A DNA stretch of 25,322 nucleotides, taken from positions 1 to 25,322 of the forward strand of contig CALZIH010000005.1 of the NCBI GenBank assembly GCA_945787305.1, read 5' to 3'. The stretch is from an uncultured Desulfobulbaceae bacterium (GTDB lineage Bacteria; Desulfobacterota; Desulfobulbia; Desulfobulbales; Desulfobulbaceae). A program made the position numbers and the translations under genes. Positions 14,001 through 21,485 of the stretch are shown here, piece by piece (the first letter of the stretch is position 1; each line of letters opens with the position of its first letter). The notes beneath the pieces were generated by a model. It searched no databases, was not told the origin of the DNA, and saw only the letters and a list, made by a program, of their open reading frames with translations.

Positions 14001-15047
14001 TCAGCCACCGATCCTGGACATCCGGCCATGGCAATCGCCACCTTCCTCTCTCAGCTTTTGAGCCAACTGGTGTCCTTTTGGTTTGTTTTCTATTGCATCC
14101 AGCAGGGTTTGACGAATCTGCCCGTCGCTTCCACCAGAGCGCAGCACTTTACGCAGATCGATTTCTTCATCATGGAGGAGGCAGGAACGCAGGCGCCCCT
14201 CGGATGTCAGTCGCAATCGATTGCAACGATCACAGAAATGATGGCTGATGGGACTGATAAATCCCACTGCACCCTTGGCGTTGGCCCCCAGCTTAAATAC
14301 CTTAGCCGGTCCGTCAGCATTCTTTTTCTCGAGCGGTAATAATTCGCCGAATTGCCCGATACGCTCCATGATCTCATCGGAAGACATATACGTATCCTTA
14401 TGCCAGCGGCTTGAATTGCCGATCGGCATGAACTCAATGAATCGGACCTGCAAGGGAAGATCCCGGGAAAGCCTTGCGAACTCAGCAAGTTCGTCATCAT
14501 TTATCCCTCGCATAACCACCATGTTCAGTTTTACCGGCGAAAACCCTGCGGCAAGAGCCTGTTCAATGCCCTTCCACACCTGGGTAAAGCAGTCAACACC
14601 GGTGATCTCGAAAAAACGTTTGGCTTGCAGGGTGTCTAGACTGACATTTACCTTGGTTACCCCGGCACTTACGAGATCATGCGCATATTTTTCCAACAAT
14701 ACACCATTTGTGGTTATTCGAATGTCATCCAACCCGTCTATCCCGCCAAGACTGCTAATAAAATGCATGACGTTGTGTCTTACAAGCGGTTCGCCGCCGG
14801 TAAGACGCAGTTTGGTGATACCCATTGCCACGGCAACCCGGACCACCCTCAGCAATTCTTCATAGGTCAACAATTCATCGTGCGAGAGCTTTACCAGGTG
14901 ACCTTCATGTTCTTCTTCAGTTACACAATATATGCAACGCAGGTTGCAGCGATCGGTGAGAGACAATCTGAGATAGGAAATAGTTCGTGAAAACATGTCC
15001 GTCAGGACGGGACTTTCTGTCGATTTTGCGGAATATTTCGTCTTCAT
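14001..15047 (-). CDS. moaA: GTP 3',8-cyclase MoaA (radical SAM)
   Basis: 348 residues. It converts GTP to 3',8-cyclo-GTP, the first step of molybdopterin synthesis, with MoaC. The N-terminal radical-SAM cluster motif is CNLRCIYC (Cys34, Cys38, Cys41), followed by LTGGEPLVR for S-adenosylmethionine binding. The C-terminal substrate-side [4Fe-4S] site is Cys272, Cys275 and Cys289 (C-x2-C-x13-C). The protein ends in MSRIGG, the conserved double-glycine tail that is catalytically required. Start is the ATG at 15045-15047; an internal Met18 is an alternative, since neither has a good ribosome site. It diverges from tsaD. Molybdenum or tungsten enzymes (formate dehydrogenase and similar) fit an anaerobic lifestyle. 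Confidence 0.96.
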   Translation of the reverse strand: MKTKYSAKSTESPVLTDMFSRTISYLRLSLTDRCNLRCIYCVTEEEHEGHLVKLSHDELLTYEELLRVVRVAVAMGITKLRLTGGEPLVRHNVMHFISSLGGIDGLDDIRITTNGVLLEKYAHDLVSAGVTKVNVSLDTLQAKRFFEITGVDCFTQVWKGIEQALAAGFSPVKLNMVVMRGINDDELAEFARLSRDLPLQVRFIEFMPIGNSSRWHKDTYMSSDEIMERIGQFGELLPLEKKNADGPAKVFKLGANAKGAVGFISPISHHFCDRCNRLRLTSEGRLRSCLLHDEEIDLRKVLRSGGSDGQIRQTLLDAIENKPKGHQLAQKLREEGGDCHGRMSRIGG

Positions 15048-15185
15048 CGAGTTTTATGGTTGAACTTGCAATTAAATGATAAATTCAGTACAGACAAAAT
15101 TCTTCTTCGTATCATATTCTCATTTGCTCTACGAAGGTCAACTGTTACCACTGAATGATTCACATTGCAAGACAGGCCGTATCTT
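15048..15185. promoter_or_regulatory. Divergent promoter region moaA / tsaD
   Basis: 138 bases between divergent starts. Toward moaA, TTGACC (minus strand, 15136-15141) and TATGAT (15111-15116) are separated by 19 bases, which is long. Toward tsaD, TTGCAA at about 15066-15071 and TACAGA lie 17 bases apart. Both are weak guesses, and I see no molybdenum-cofactor riboswitch fold. Confidence 0.25.
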
Positions 15186-16190
15186 ATGCTCATCCTTGCC
15201 ATAGAAAGTTCCTGTGACGATACCGCCGCCGCCGTTGTGGTCGGACCGAACCGGGTACAATCCAATGTCATCAGCAGCCAGTTCGATGTCCATGCCCAGT
15301 TCGGCGGGATCGTTCCGGAACTTGCCTCACGGGCTCATGTTGAAGCCATCTGGCCCGTTGTTGAACGAGCCCTGGCAGATGCCGATGTAACGCTTGATGA
15401 TATCGACTGTATTGCAGCCACCCAGGGGCCCGGCCTGGTCGGTTCCCTACTGGTGGGTTTCACCTTTGCCAAGGCCGTGGCCCTGGTTAAGAAAATCCCC
15501 TGTGTCGGGGTCGATCACATGGCCGGCCATCTGCTCTCCGCATTTTTCGATAAAAATCCTCCTGTTTTTCCTTATACGGCACTGGTTGTCTCCGGAGGGA
15601 ACAGCAGTCTTTTTACGGTGGAGGATGAAACCCATTTCCAATTGATCGGCCGTACCCGAGATGATGCAGCAGGTGAGGCCTTTGACAAGGTGGCCAAATT
15701 GCTTGAACTCGGCTATCCTGGTGGCCCTGCCGTCAGCAAACTTGCCGAAACCGGCGATCCGCAAGCCATTTCGTTTCCAAGGGCCTGGCTTGATAAAGAC
15801 AGCCTTGATTTCAGTTTTAGTGGCCTGAAAACAGCCGTTGTCAACCATGTAAACAAATGTAGGCAGAAAAATATTGCCTTGGCTAGAGAAGATATCTGCG
15901 CCTCTTTCCAGGAGGCGGTGGTTGAAGTACTGGTTGAAAAAACCGTCCGTGCCTGCCGGAGGAACAGACACCATTCCATTATCCTTGGCGGCGGCGTTGC
16001 CTCCAACAGGCGACTGCGCCAGGAAATGACGTACAGATGTCACCGGGAAGGGTTGTCTTTACATATACCAGCACCTATCTTTTGTACAGATAACGCGGCA
16101 ATGGTTGCTTTGGCAGGCTACTATCAGTTGCAGCAGGGTAACCTGCTCGCCCTTGATGATGACGCCTATTCCCGTTCACCCTTGAATTAA
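15186..16190 (+). CDS. tsaD: tRNA N6-adenosine threonylcarbamoyltransferase TsaD
   Basis: 334 residues from ATG 15186 (a TTG seven codons earlier keeps the frame open but is unlikely). It transfers threonylcarbamoyl to A37 of ANN-reading tRNAs, with TsaB and TsaE. It opens with the expected LAIESSCDDTAAAVV. The metal-binding HxxxH is HMAGH (His111, His115), and it has the ASKH-fold segments VSGGNSSLF, FSGLKTAV, ILGGGVASNRRLR and CTDNAAMVA. Length is normal. Its TAA stop overlaps the ATG of the next gene by one base, starting a tightly packed four-gene operon. Confidence 0.97.
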   Translation: MLILAIESSCDDTAAAVVVGPNRVQSNVISSQFDVHAQFGGIVPELASRAHVEAIWPVVERALADADVTLDDIDCIAATQGPGLVGSLLVGFTFAKAVALVKKIPCVGVDHMAGHLLSAFFDKNPPVFPYTALVVSGGNSSLFTVEDETHFQLIGRTRDDAAGEAFDKVAKLLELGYPGGPAVSKLAETGDPQAISFPRAWLDKDSLDFSFSGLKTAVVNHVNKCRQKNIALAREDICASFQEAVVEVLVEKTVRACRRNRHHSIILGGGVASNRRLRQEMTYRCHREGLSLHIPAPIFCTDNAAMVALAGYYQLQQGNLLALDDDAYSRSPLN

Positions 16191-16693
16191 TGATATACCA
16201 TCCTTTTCGTCTTATTCGTTACGCTTTCCTGCGATTGACCAGGTTACGCGGTGACCCTTATTCACTCGCCCGGGGCACGGGTTTCGGCATATTCATAGGC
16301 GTCCTTCCCCTTTTGCCAGTGCAAACCATCATTCTGATCCCTTTGACCTTGTTGTTGCGTATCAATACCATTTCCGCGATCATTGCCGCCTCCGTGGTCA
16401 GTAATCCGCTGACATTTGTCCCTCAATACTATTACACATGGAAGGTGGGCAACAGTATTTTACCTGGGCGCATCAGTTGGGAACAGTTACAGGAAATAAT
16501 GTCAATGATAAAGACAGGCAGCCTGCTGGAAGGCATCGCCACCCTGTCCCATTTAAGTTTCAACACCCTGTCGGTTATTCTCACCGGCGGAGTAGTCATA
16601 GGCTTGCCGCTGGCAGTTATCGGCTATTTTATGGCATTGAAATTTTTCGTAACCCTGAGAACGAAACGCCTGGCCAAACAAAAACTGCATTAA
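16190..16693 (+). CDS. DUF2062 membrane protein, copy 1
   Basis: 167 residues of the DUF2062 family: a basic N-terminus (FRLIRYAFLRLTRLRGDP), glycine-rich helix 1 (GTGFGIFIGVLPLLP), helix 2 to about 75, the family's SNPLTF motif, LPGRISW, then a third hydrophobic segment (VILTGGVVIGLPLAVIGYFM) and a basic tail. The predicted location is the inner membrane. The biochemical role of this family is not established. It is translationally coupled to tsaD (TAATG overlap) and 9 bases from rsmA. A paralog of exactly the same length follows rsmA. Confidence 0.85.
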   Translation: MIYHPFRLIRYAFLRLTRLRGDPYSLARGTGFGIFIGVLPLLPVQTIILIPLTLLLRINTISAIIAASVVSNPLTFVPQYYYTWKVGNSILPGRISWEQLQEIMSMIKTGSLLEGIATLSHLSFNTLSVILTGGVVIGLPLAVIGYFMALKFFVTLRTKRLAKQKLH

Positions 16694-16702
16694 CATCAGA
16701 CC

Positions 16703-17560
16703 ATGGACAGAAAACATACAAAAAACCTGTTGAAGAATGAAGGGCTGGCACCGAAAAAAAAGCTCGGCCAGAACTTTCTTGTCCATAAACATACGGCAGA
16801 GCGAATCGTTGAACTGGCAGGAATCGAACAACATGATACCATAGTGGAAGTTGGAGTCGGCCTTGGTGCTCTGACAGAACCTCTGGCCCGGGCCGCAGAA
16901 ACTGTTATCGGCATCGAAGCGGACTCCGGCATTGTCAGAATGCATACCGAACAAAAGGACCTGCCTGAAAACGTCCAGTTGCTCCATCAAGACATTCTCC
17001 AGACAGATTTTAACAAGCTGGCCCTAGAGGCTGGCGGCAGGCTCAAGATCGTTGCCAACCTCCCCTATTCCATATCCACTCCGTTTCTTTTCAAGCTCTT
17101 CCTCCATGCAGAAATTATGGAAAGCGCAGTGGTCATGCTGCAAAGAGAGGTCGCACAACGGCTGCTGGCACAACCGGGAACAAAAGAGTATGGTGTACCA
17201 ACGGTTCTCCTTGCAAGCTGTGCCGAGATAACAATGCTTATGCGGGTTAAACCTGAAGAGTTTCATCCACGACCCAAGGTTGACTCCTCGGTCGTGCGTC
17301 TGGGGTTCTTCCCTGTACCAAAACGGGTTCAACTGCTGGCAAGTGTTGATCGGGAAAGTTTACGCAAGGTGGTCAATGCAGCTTTTGGCCAACGACGAAA
17401 AACACTTGTCAACGCACTGCACGGTGGCGGCTTCGCTGCCGATAAACCCCAACTCGCCCAGGCAATTGAGGGCTGCGGCTTGTCTACATCGATCCGGGCG
17501 GAACGATTGAGTATTGAGGATTTCATCCACCTGACCAATAAACTTGGCCTGACCCCGTGA
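16703..17560 (+). CDS. rsmA: 16S rRNA dimethyladenosine transferase RsmA (KsgA)
   Basis: 285 residues. It dimethylates two adjacent adenosines in the 3' terminal loop of 16S rRNA late in 30S assembly. Motifs are KKLGQNFLV (19-27), the SAM-binding VEVGVGLGALTEPLA (48-62), acidic IEAD (71-74), HQDIL, the catalytic NLPY (119-122) and the substrate-side FHPRPKVDSSVVRL. The C-terminal helical domain is complete, and length is usual for the family. The ATG at 16703 gives an N-terminus matching the family. The last four bases (GTGA) overlap the GTG start of the second DUF2062 gene. Confidence 0.97.
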   Translation: MDRKHTKNLLKNEGLAPKKKLGQNFLVHKHTAERIVELAGIEQHDTIVEVGVGLGALTEPLARAAETVIGIEADSGIVRMHTEQKDLPENVQLLHQDILQTDFNKLALEAGGRLKIVANLPYSISTPFLFKLFLHAEIMESAVVMLQREVAQRLLAQPGTKEYGVPTVLLASCAEITMLMRVKPEEFHPRPKVDSSVVRLGFFPVPKRVQLLASVDRESLRKVVNAAFGQRRKTLVNALHGGGFAADKPQLAQAIEGCGLSTSIRAERLSIEDFIHLTNKLGLTP

Positions 17561-18060
17561 AATGGAATGTACGCCGAACGGCAAAATATTATTATATCCG
17601 GCTTAAACGATTACAAGGCAGCCCCCATGCATTGGCCACCGGCGCCGGCCTGGGTGCAGCCATAGCCATCACACCGACTCTGCCACTGCACACGGTAATG
17701 ATCGTCGCTGCTACCCTTGCATGTCGCGCCAGCACCATTGCAGGGCTGCTAGTTGCTACGGTAATTAGTAATCCGTTCACCTTTGCTCTTCATTATTGGC
17801 TCGCCTGGTGTATCGGCGACTTTATCTTTCCCGGTCGATTAAGCTGGCCCCAGCTCAAATCCGCCCTTGAATCCATTCGGCAACAAGGAATAATCGACAG
17901 CCTCTACACCTTAAGCGAACTGAGCCTGGATGCATTACTGGTTCTCCAGACAGGAGGGCTGGTTCTAGCCGTACCTCTTGGTTTTTTCACTTATTTCCTC
18001 TCCTATTACTTTTTTCGCAAAATAGAGAAAAAACGACAACAAAAACACTTGCTTAATTAG
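17557..18060 (+). CDS. DUF2062 membrane protein, copy 2
   Basis: 167 residues, starting at a GTG that overlaps the rsmA stop codon. It has the same plan and length as the gene at 16190: a basic YIRLKRLQGSPHALATGAG opening, GAAIAITPTLPLHTV, the family SNPFTF motif, FPGRLSWPQL (compare LPGRISWEQL), a third hydrophobic segment with LQTGGLVLAVPLGF, and a basic tail. The two proteins align end to end without obvious large gaps but are diverged, so the duplication is old. Function unknown; the stop is the last of the operon. Confidence 0.85.
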   Translation: MKWNVRRTAKYYYIRLKRLQGSPHALATGAGLGAAIAITPTLPLHTVMIVAATLACRASTIAGLLVATVISNPFTFALHYWLAWCIGDFIFPGRLSWPQLKSALESIRQQGIIDSLYTLSELSLDALLVLQTGGLVLAVPLGFFTYFLSYYFFRKIEKKRQQKHLLN

Positions 18061-18075
18061 CAGTCCTCCGTTAGA

Positions 18076-18104
18076 CTTTCTTCTGTTCCTAATCGAGAAG
18101 AAAG
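18076..18104. other. Perfect 9-bp hairpin after the tsaD-rsmA operon
   Basis: CTTTCTTCT (18076-18084) and AGAAGAAAG (18096-18104) pair across an 11-base loop. The stem is followed by a run of A, not T, so it is not a normal rho-independent terminator for the upstream operon. Confidence 0.45.
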
Positions 18105-18141
18105 AAAAAATACGTCCATCCCTGACGGCCAGACCTTTTTC

Positions 18142-19314
18142 ATGCAAAATTTCGTTTTCTATAATCCAACAAAGATCCTCTTTGGCCGTAATACGATATC
18201 CTCAATTGGCCCGGAGACTGCTGCTTGGGGAAGTCATGCACTTCTTGTCTACGGCAAAAGCAGTATCAAGCAAAGCGGTCTGTATGAACAGGTCACCTCT
18301 TCTTTGCAGGCTGCAGAAGTTGAGATTACAGATCATGGCGGAGTCTTCTCGAACCCGCTACTCAGCCATGTGCAAACCGGAATCGAGAAAGTCAAACAAA
18401 ACGATATTGACGTTATCGTCGCTGTTGGCGGAGGCTCTGTCATTGACAGCGCCAAGGCCATAAGTGCCGGCGCCCTTGTCGAACATGATGTCTGGAAGTT
18501 TTTTTCCGGTAAAAAAAGTATTAAAAAAACATTACCCTTGACAACGGTGCTGACCCTTGCCGCCGCCGGCTCGGAAATGAACTCTGGTATGGTGATTACC
18601 AACGACTCTACCCGGGAAAAATTCGGCTTCGGCCACCAAATGCTCCATCCAAAGACATCCATCCTTGACCCGGAAATCACCTATACTGTCCCGCCGGATT
18701 ATACTGCTTATGGTGCGGTTGACGCGATAGCCCACGTCCTTGAATTTTACATGACCGCCAGTGATCCGGAAACGCCGGTTCAGGACCGGATTATGGAGGG
18801 GTTGATTGAAAACGCCATAACCGCCTGCAATCGATGCCTTGAGAACCCAACCGACTATAACGGTCGTGCCAACCTGATGTGGACCTCGACACTGGCCTTA
18901 AATGGGCTCACCGCTGCCGGGCTTGGCAGGGTTGGCTTCCCCATGCATATGATTGAACACTCTCTCAGCGCTCTTTACGATATACCACATGGCGCTGGGC
19001 TATCCATAGTCATACCCGGTTGGCTCAAGTGGTTTTCCAAGACTCATCCCGCTCGTATTGCCAGTCTTGGAAAACGAATTTTTCCAAGCGCCGATATTGA
19101 AGAAGACTCCGACGAATTGGTAGCCACCAGAACCATCACCATCCTCCATAACTGGTTTGGCAGGGTTAATAGCCCTACATCATTGGAAGAGGTTGACATT
19201 CCCCAATCCGATATTCCGCGAATCGCTGAAAATGCTCTGGCTCTTGCCAAAGTCTGGCGGTTAACAAACTATACGGCTGAAACTATCGAAGAAATACTTC
19301 ACCTTTGCAGGTAA
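18142..19314 (+). CDS. Iron-dependent alcohol dehydrogenase (YqhD/BdhA-like)
   Basis: 390 residues, group III iron-containing alcohol dehydrogenase. The Rossmann-side motif GGGSVIDSAKAI (96-107) binds NAD(P)H. Metal ligands are Asp194 and His198 (DAIAH) and His269 and His283 (HMIEHSLSALYDIPHGAG), with His273 as the probable catalytic histidine. The closest recognisable subgroup is the NADPH-dependent butanol/aldehyde reductases that detoxify short aldehydes or reduce fermentation aldehydes. Substrate cannot be fixed from sequence. The ATG at 18142 has a poor ribosome site. Length is normal and all ligands are intact. Confidence 0.9.
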   Translation: MQNFVFYNPTKILFGRNTISSIGPETAAWGSHALLVYGKSSIKQSGLYEQVTSSLQAAEVEITDHGGVFSNPLLSHVQTGIEKVKQNDIDVIVAVGGGSVIDSAKAISAGALVEHDVWKFFSGKKSIKKTLPLTTVLTLAAAGSEMNSGMVITNDSTREKFGFGHQMLHPKTSILDPEITYTVPPDYTAYGAVDAIAHVLEFYMTASDPETPVQDRIMEGLIENAITACNRCLENPTDYNGRANLMWTSTLALNGLTAAGLGRVGFPMHMIEHSLSALYDIPHGAGLSIVIPGWLKWFSKTHPARIASLGKRIFPSADIEEDSDELVATRTITILHNWFGRVNSPTSLEEVDIPQSDIPRIAENALALAKVWRLTNYTAETIEEILHLCR

Positions 19315-19379
19315 TCAAGGCCATAATGTTCAAGGCAACGAAACTCTATGCTTTCCGATTGGGTTCAGCTTTGAGCGGT

Positions 19380-19456
19380 TGAGTCGATTCAACTCAGTGA
19401 ATTGATCATCACTTACAAAATGAATGACAATTCGTTTACTGTGGGTTACTAAGTAA
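19380..19456. promoter_or_regulatory. Dyads upstream of glgB
   Basis: A near-palindrome TGAGTCGATTCAACTCA (19380-19396, one mismatched pair) and a perfect TTACTAAGTAA (19446-19456), with further TTTACT words on both sides, lie in the 187-base gap before glgB. They could be operator half-sites, but no known regulator is suggested and no clear promoter hexamers were found. Confidence 0.25.
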
Positions 19457-19501
19457 GAGATATTTACTCTCATCATTCAAACAGATTCAGGTGTCAATCC
19501 T

Positions 19502-21436
19502 ATGCACTCTACAGTCCCCGCTAGCCTACCCGTTTCCCCTGAATGGCTCAGTGATTTTGACAAATACCTGATAGGTGAAGGAACACACGAGCGTGCCTAT
19601 GAAAAACTCGGTGCGCACCTGGTCAGCATGCAAGGAAAAACCGGTGTTGCTTTTGCGGTCTGGGCACCCAATGCCCGCCAGGTTAGTCTTCTTGGCGACT
19701 TCAACAACTGGGATTCTTCGACCCACCCCATGCACTCCTCCGATAGCGGAATCTGGTCCGTCTTTATTCCTGGTCTCCCCGAACATTCCGTTTACAAATT
19801 TCATATAACTGCCCAGGATGAGCAATCTTTTGACAAATCCGACCCCTTTGGATTTGCCATGGAGGAACGGCCGAAAACCGGATCTGTGGTTGTCAACCTT
19901 GACAACTACCAGTGGCAGGATGATGATTGGGTACGTTCCCGCCAGCAAAATCAGGCTCTTGATCGCCCCCTTTCCATCTATGAACTCCATTTAGGTTCCT
20001 GGAAAAAAGCCGTAGATAAAGAATGGGGCTTGCGTTATCTCAACTACCGTGAACTTGCCGAAGAGCTGATTCCGTATATCCTGGAAACCGGTTATACCCA
20101 CATTGAGCTGCTGCCGATCGCCGAATATCCCTTTGATGGCTCCTGGGGATATCAGGTGCTTGGATTCTTTGCCCCGACCAGCCGGTTCGGAACTCCTGCC
20201 GACTTCATGTATTTTGTCGACCAGTGCCACCAGAACGGAATCGGGGTTATTCTCGACTGGGTGCCTGCCCATTTCCCCAAGGATGGTTCCGGTTTGAACT
20301 ATTTTGACGGAACCCATCTCTATGCCCATGAAGACCCCTTACAGGGGGAGCACCAGGATTGGGGCACCATGATTTTTAATTACGGTCGCAATGAAGTGCG
20401 TTCGTTTTTAATCTCCAACGCGCTCTTCTGGATAGATAAATACCATATTGATGGCCTGCGGGTCGATGCGGTCGCCTCCATGTTATACCTTGATTATTCG
20501 CGATCGGAGGGACAATGGGTTCCCAACAAATATGGCGGCAGGGAAAACCTAGATGCGATCAGTTTTCTGCAAAAGACCAATGAAGTGGTCCATGGTATCT
20601 TTCCCGGGGTATTAACCATAGCCGAAGAATCCACTTCATGGCCGATGGTCTCCAGGCCGACCTATCTCGGCGGCCTTGGTTTCAGTTTGAAATGGAATAT
20701 GGGCTGGATGCACGATACGCTGGAGTACATGTCAAAAGAGGGAATTTTTCGACGGTTTCACCATAATGAAATGACATTTGGCATGCTCTATGCCTTCCAT
20801 GAAAATTTTATTCTCCCCCTGTCCCATGATGAGGTGGTGCACGGCAAAGGCTCCATACTCAATAAAATGTCAGGTGATGAATGGCAGAAATTTGCCAATC
20901 TCCGTGCTTATTACGGGTTCATGTGGGGATATTGCGGCAAAAAATTACTCTTCATGGGAAATGACTTCGGGCAATGGCAGGAATGGAACCATGACCAAGG
21001 CCTTGAGTGGGACGCACTTAAAGCCCCTCTCCATATGGGACTGCATCGCCTTGTCCGGGACCTGAACCTGGTCTACCGTAGCGAACCGGCCCTCTACGAA
21101 AACGATTTTGATTGGACCGGATTTCGCTGGATTGATGCCAACGATTCCGATAACTCGGTATTATCCTTTATCCGTTGCGCAAAGGATATGGATAACTTTC
21201 TCGTCATTGTGTGCAACTTCACCCCTGTTGTGCGTAAAAACTACGTAATCGGCGTACCGTCCGGGTGCCGGTATCAAGAAATAATCAATTCAGACCAAGA
21301 CGTTTACGGTGGCAGCGGTCACCATATCAACGGGACCCTAGACTGCAGAGATCAACCGGCCCACGGCATGACGCATTCCCTGCAGTTGACGCTGCCGCCA
21401 TTATCCACAGTCATACTTAAACCTGTAGTCGATTAA
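19502..21436 (+). CDS. glgB: 1,4-alpha-glucan branching enzyme GlgB
   Basis: 644 residues, glycoside hydrolase family 13. It cuts alpha-1,4 glucan and re-attaches the piece by alpha-1,6 linkage, making glycogen branches. The N-terminal CBM48-type domain (about 25-140) has FAVWAPNARQVSLLGDFNNW. The (beta/alpha)8 barrel follows, with the expected catalytic set: nucleophile Asp322 (DGLRVDAVASMLYLDYSR), acid/base Glu375 (LTIAEESTSWP) and Asp443 (LSHDEVVHGKGS). The all-beta C-terminal domain is complete (ends TVILKPVVD). It lacks the extra N-terminal domain of longer GlgB forms. No other glycogen gene is adjacent, so it stands alone. Confidence 0.96.
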   Translation: MHSTVPASLPVSPEWLSDFDKYLIGEGTHERAYEKLGAHLVSMQGKTGVAFAVWAPNARQVSLLGDFNNWDSSTHPMHSSDSGIWSVFIPGLPEHSVYKFHITAQDEQSFDKSDPFGFAMEERPKTGSVVVNLDNYQWQDDDWVRSRQQNQALDRPLSIYELHLGSWKKAVDKEWGLRYLNYRELAEELIPYILETGYTHIELLPIAEYPFDGSWGYQVLGFFAPTSRFGTPADFMYFVDQCHQNGIGVILDWVPAHFPKDGSGLNYFDGTHLYAHEDPLQGEHQDWGTMIFNYGRNEVRSFLISNALFWIDKYHIDGLRVDAVASMLYLDYSRSEGQWVPNKYGGRENLDAISFLQKTNEVVHGIFPGVLTIAEESTSWPMVSRPTYLGGLGFSLKWNMGWMHDTLEYMSKEGIFRRFHHNEMTFGMLYAFHENFILPLSHDEVVHGKGSILNKMSGDEWQKFANLRAYYGFMWGYCGKKLLFMGNDFGQWQEWNHDQGLEWDALKAPLHMGLHRLVRDLNLVYRSEPALYENDFDWTGFRWIDANDSDNSVLSFIRCAKDMDNFLVIVCNFTPVVRKNYVIGVPSGCRYQEIINSDQDVYGGSGHHINGTLDCRDQPAHGMTHSLQLTLPPLSTVILKPVVD

Positions 21437-21485
21437 TTTTTTTAAGAATATTTTTTAACCCAACCTCTACATACGAATCAGGACC

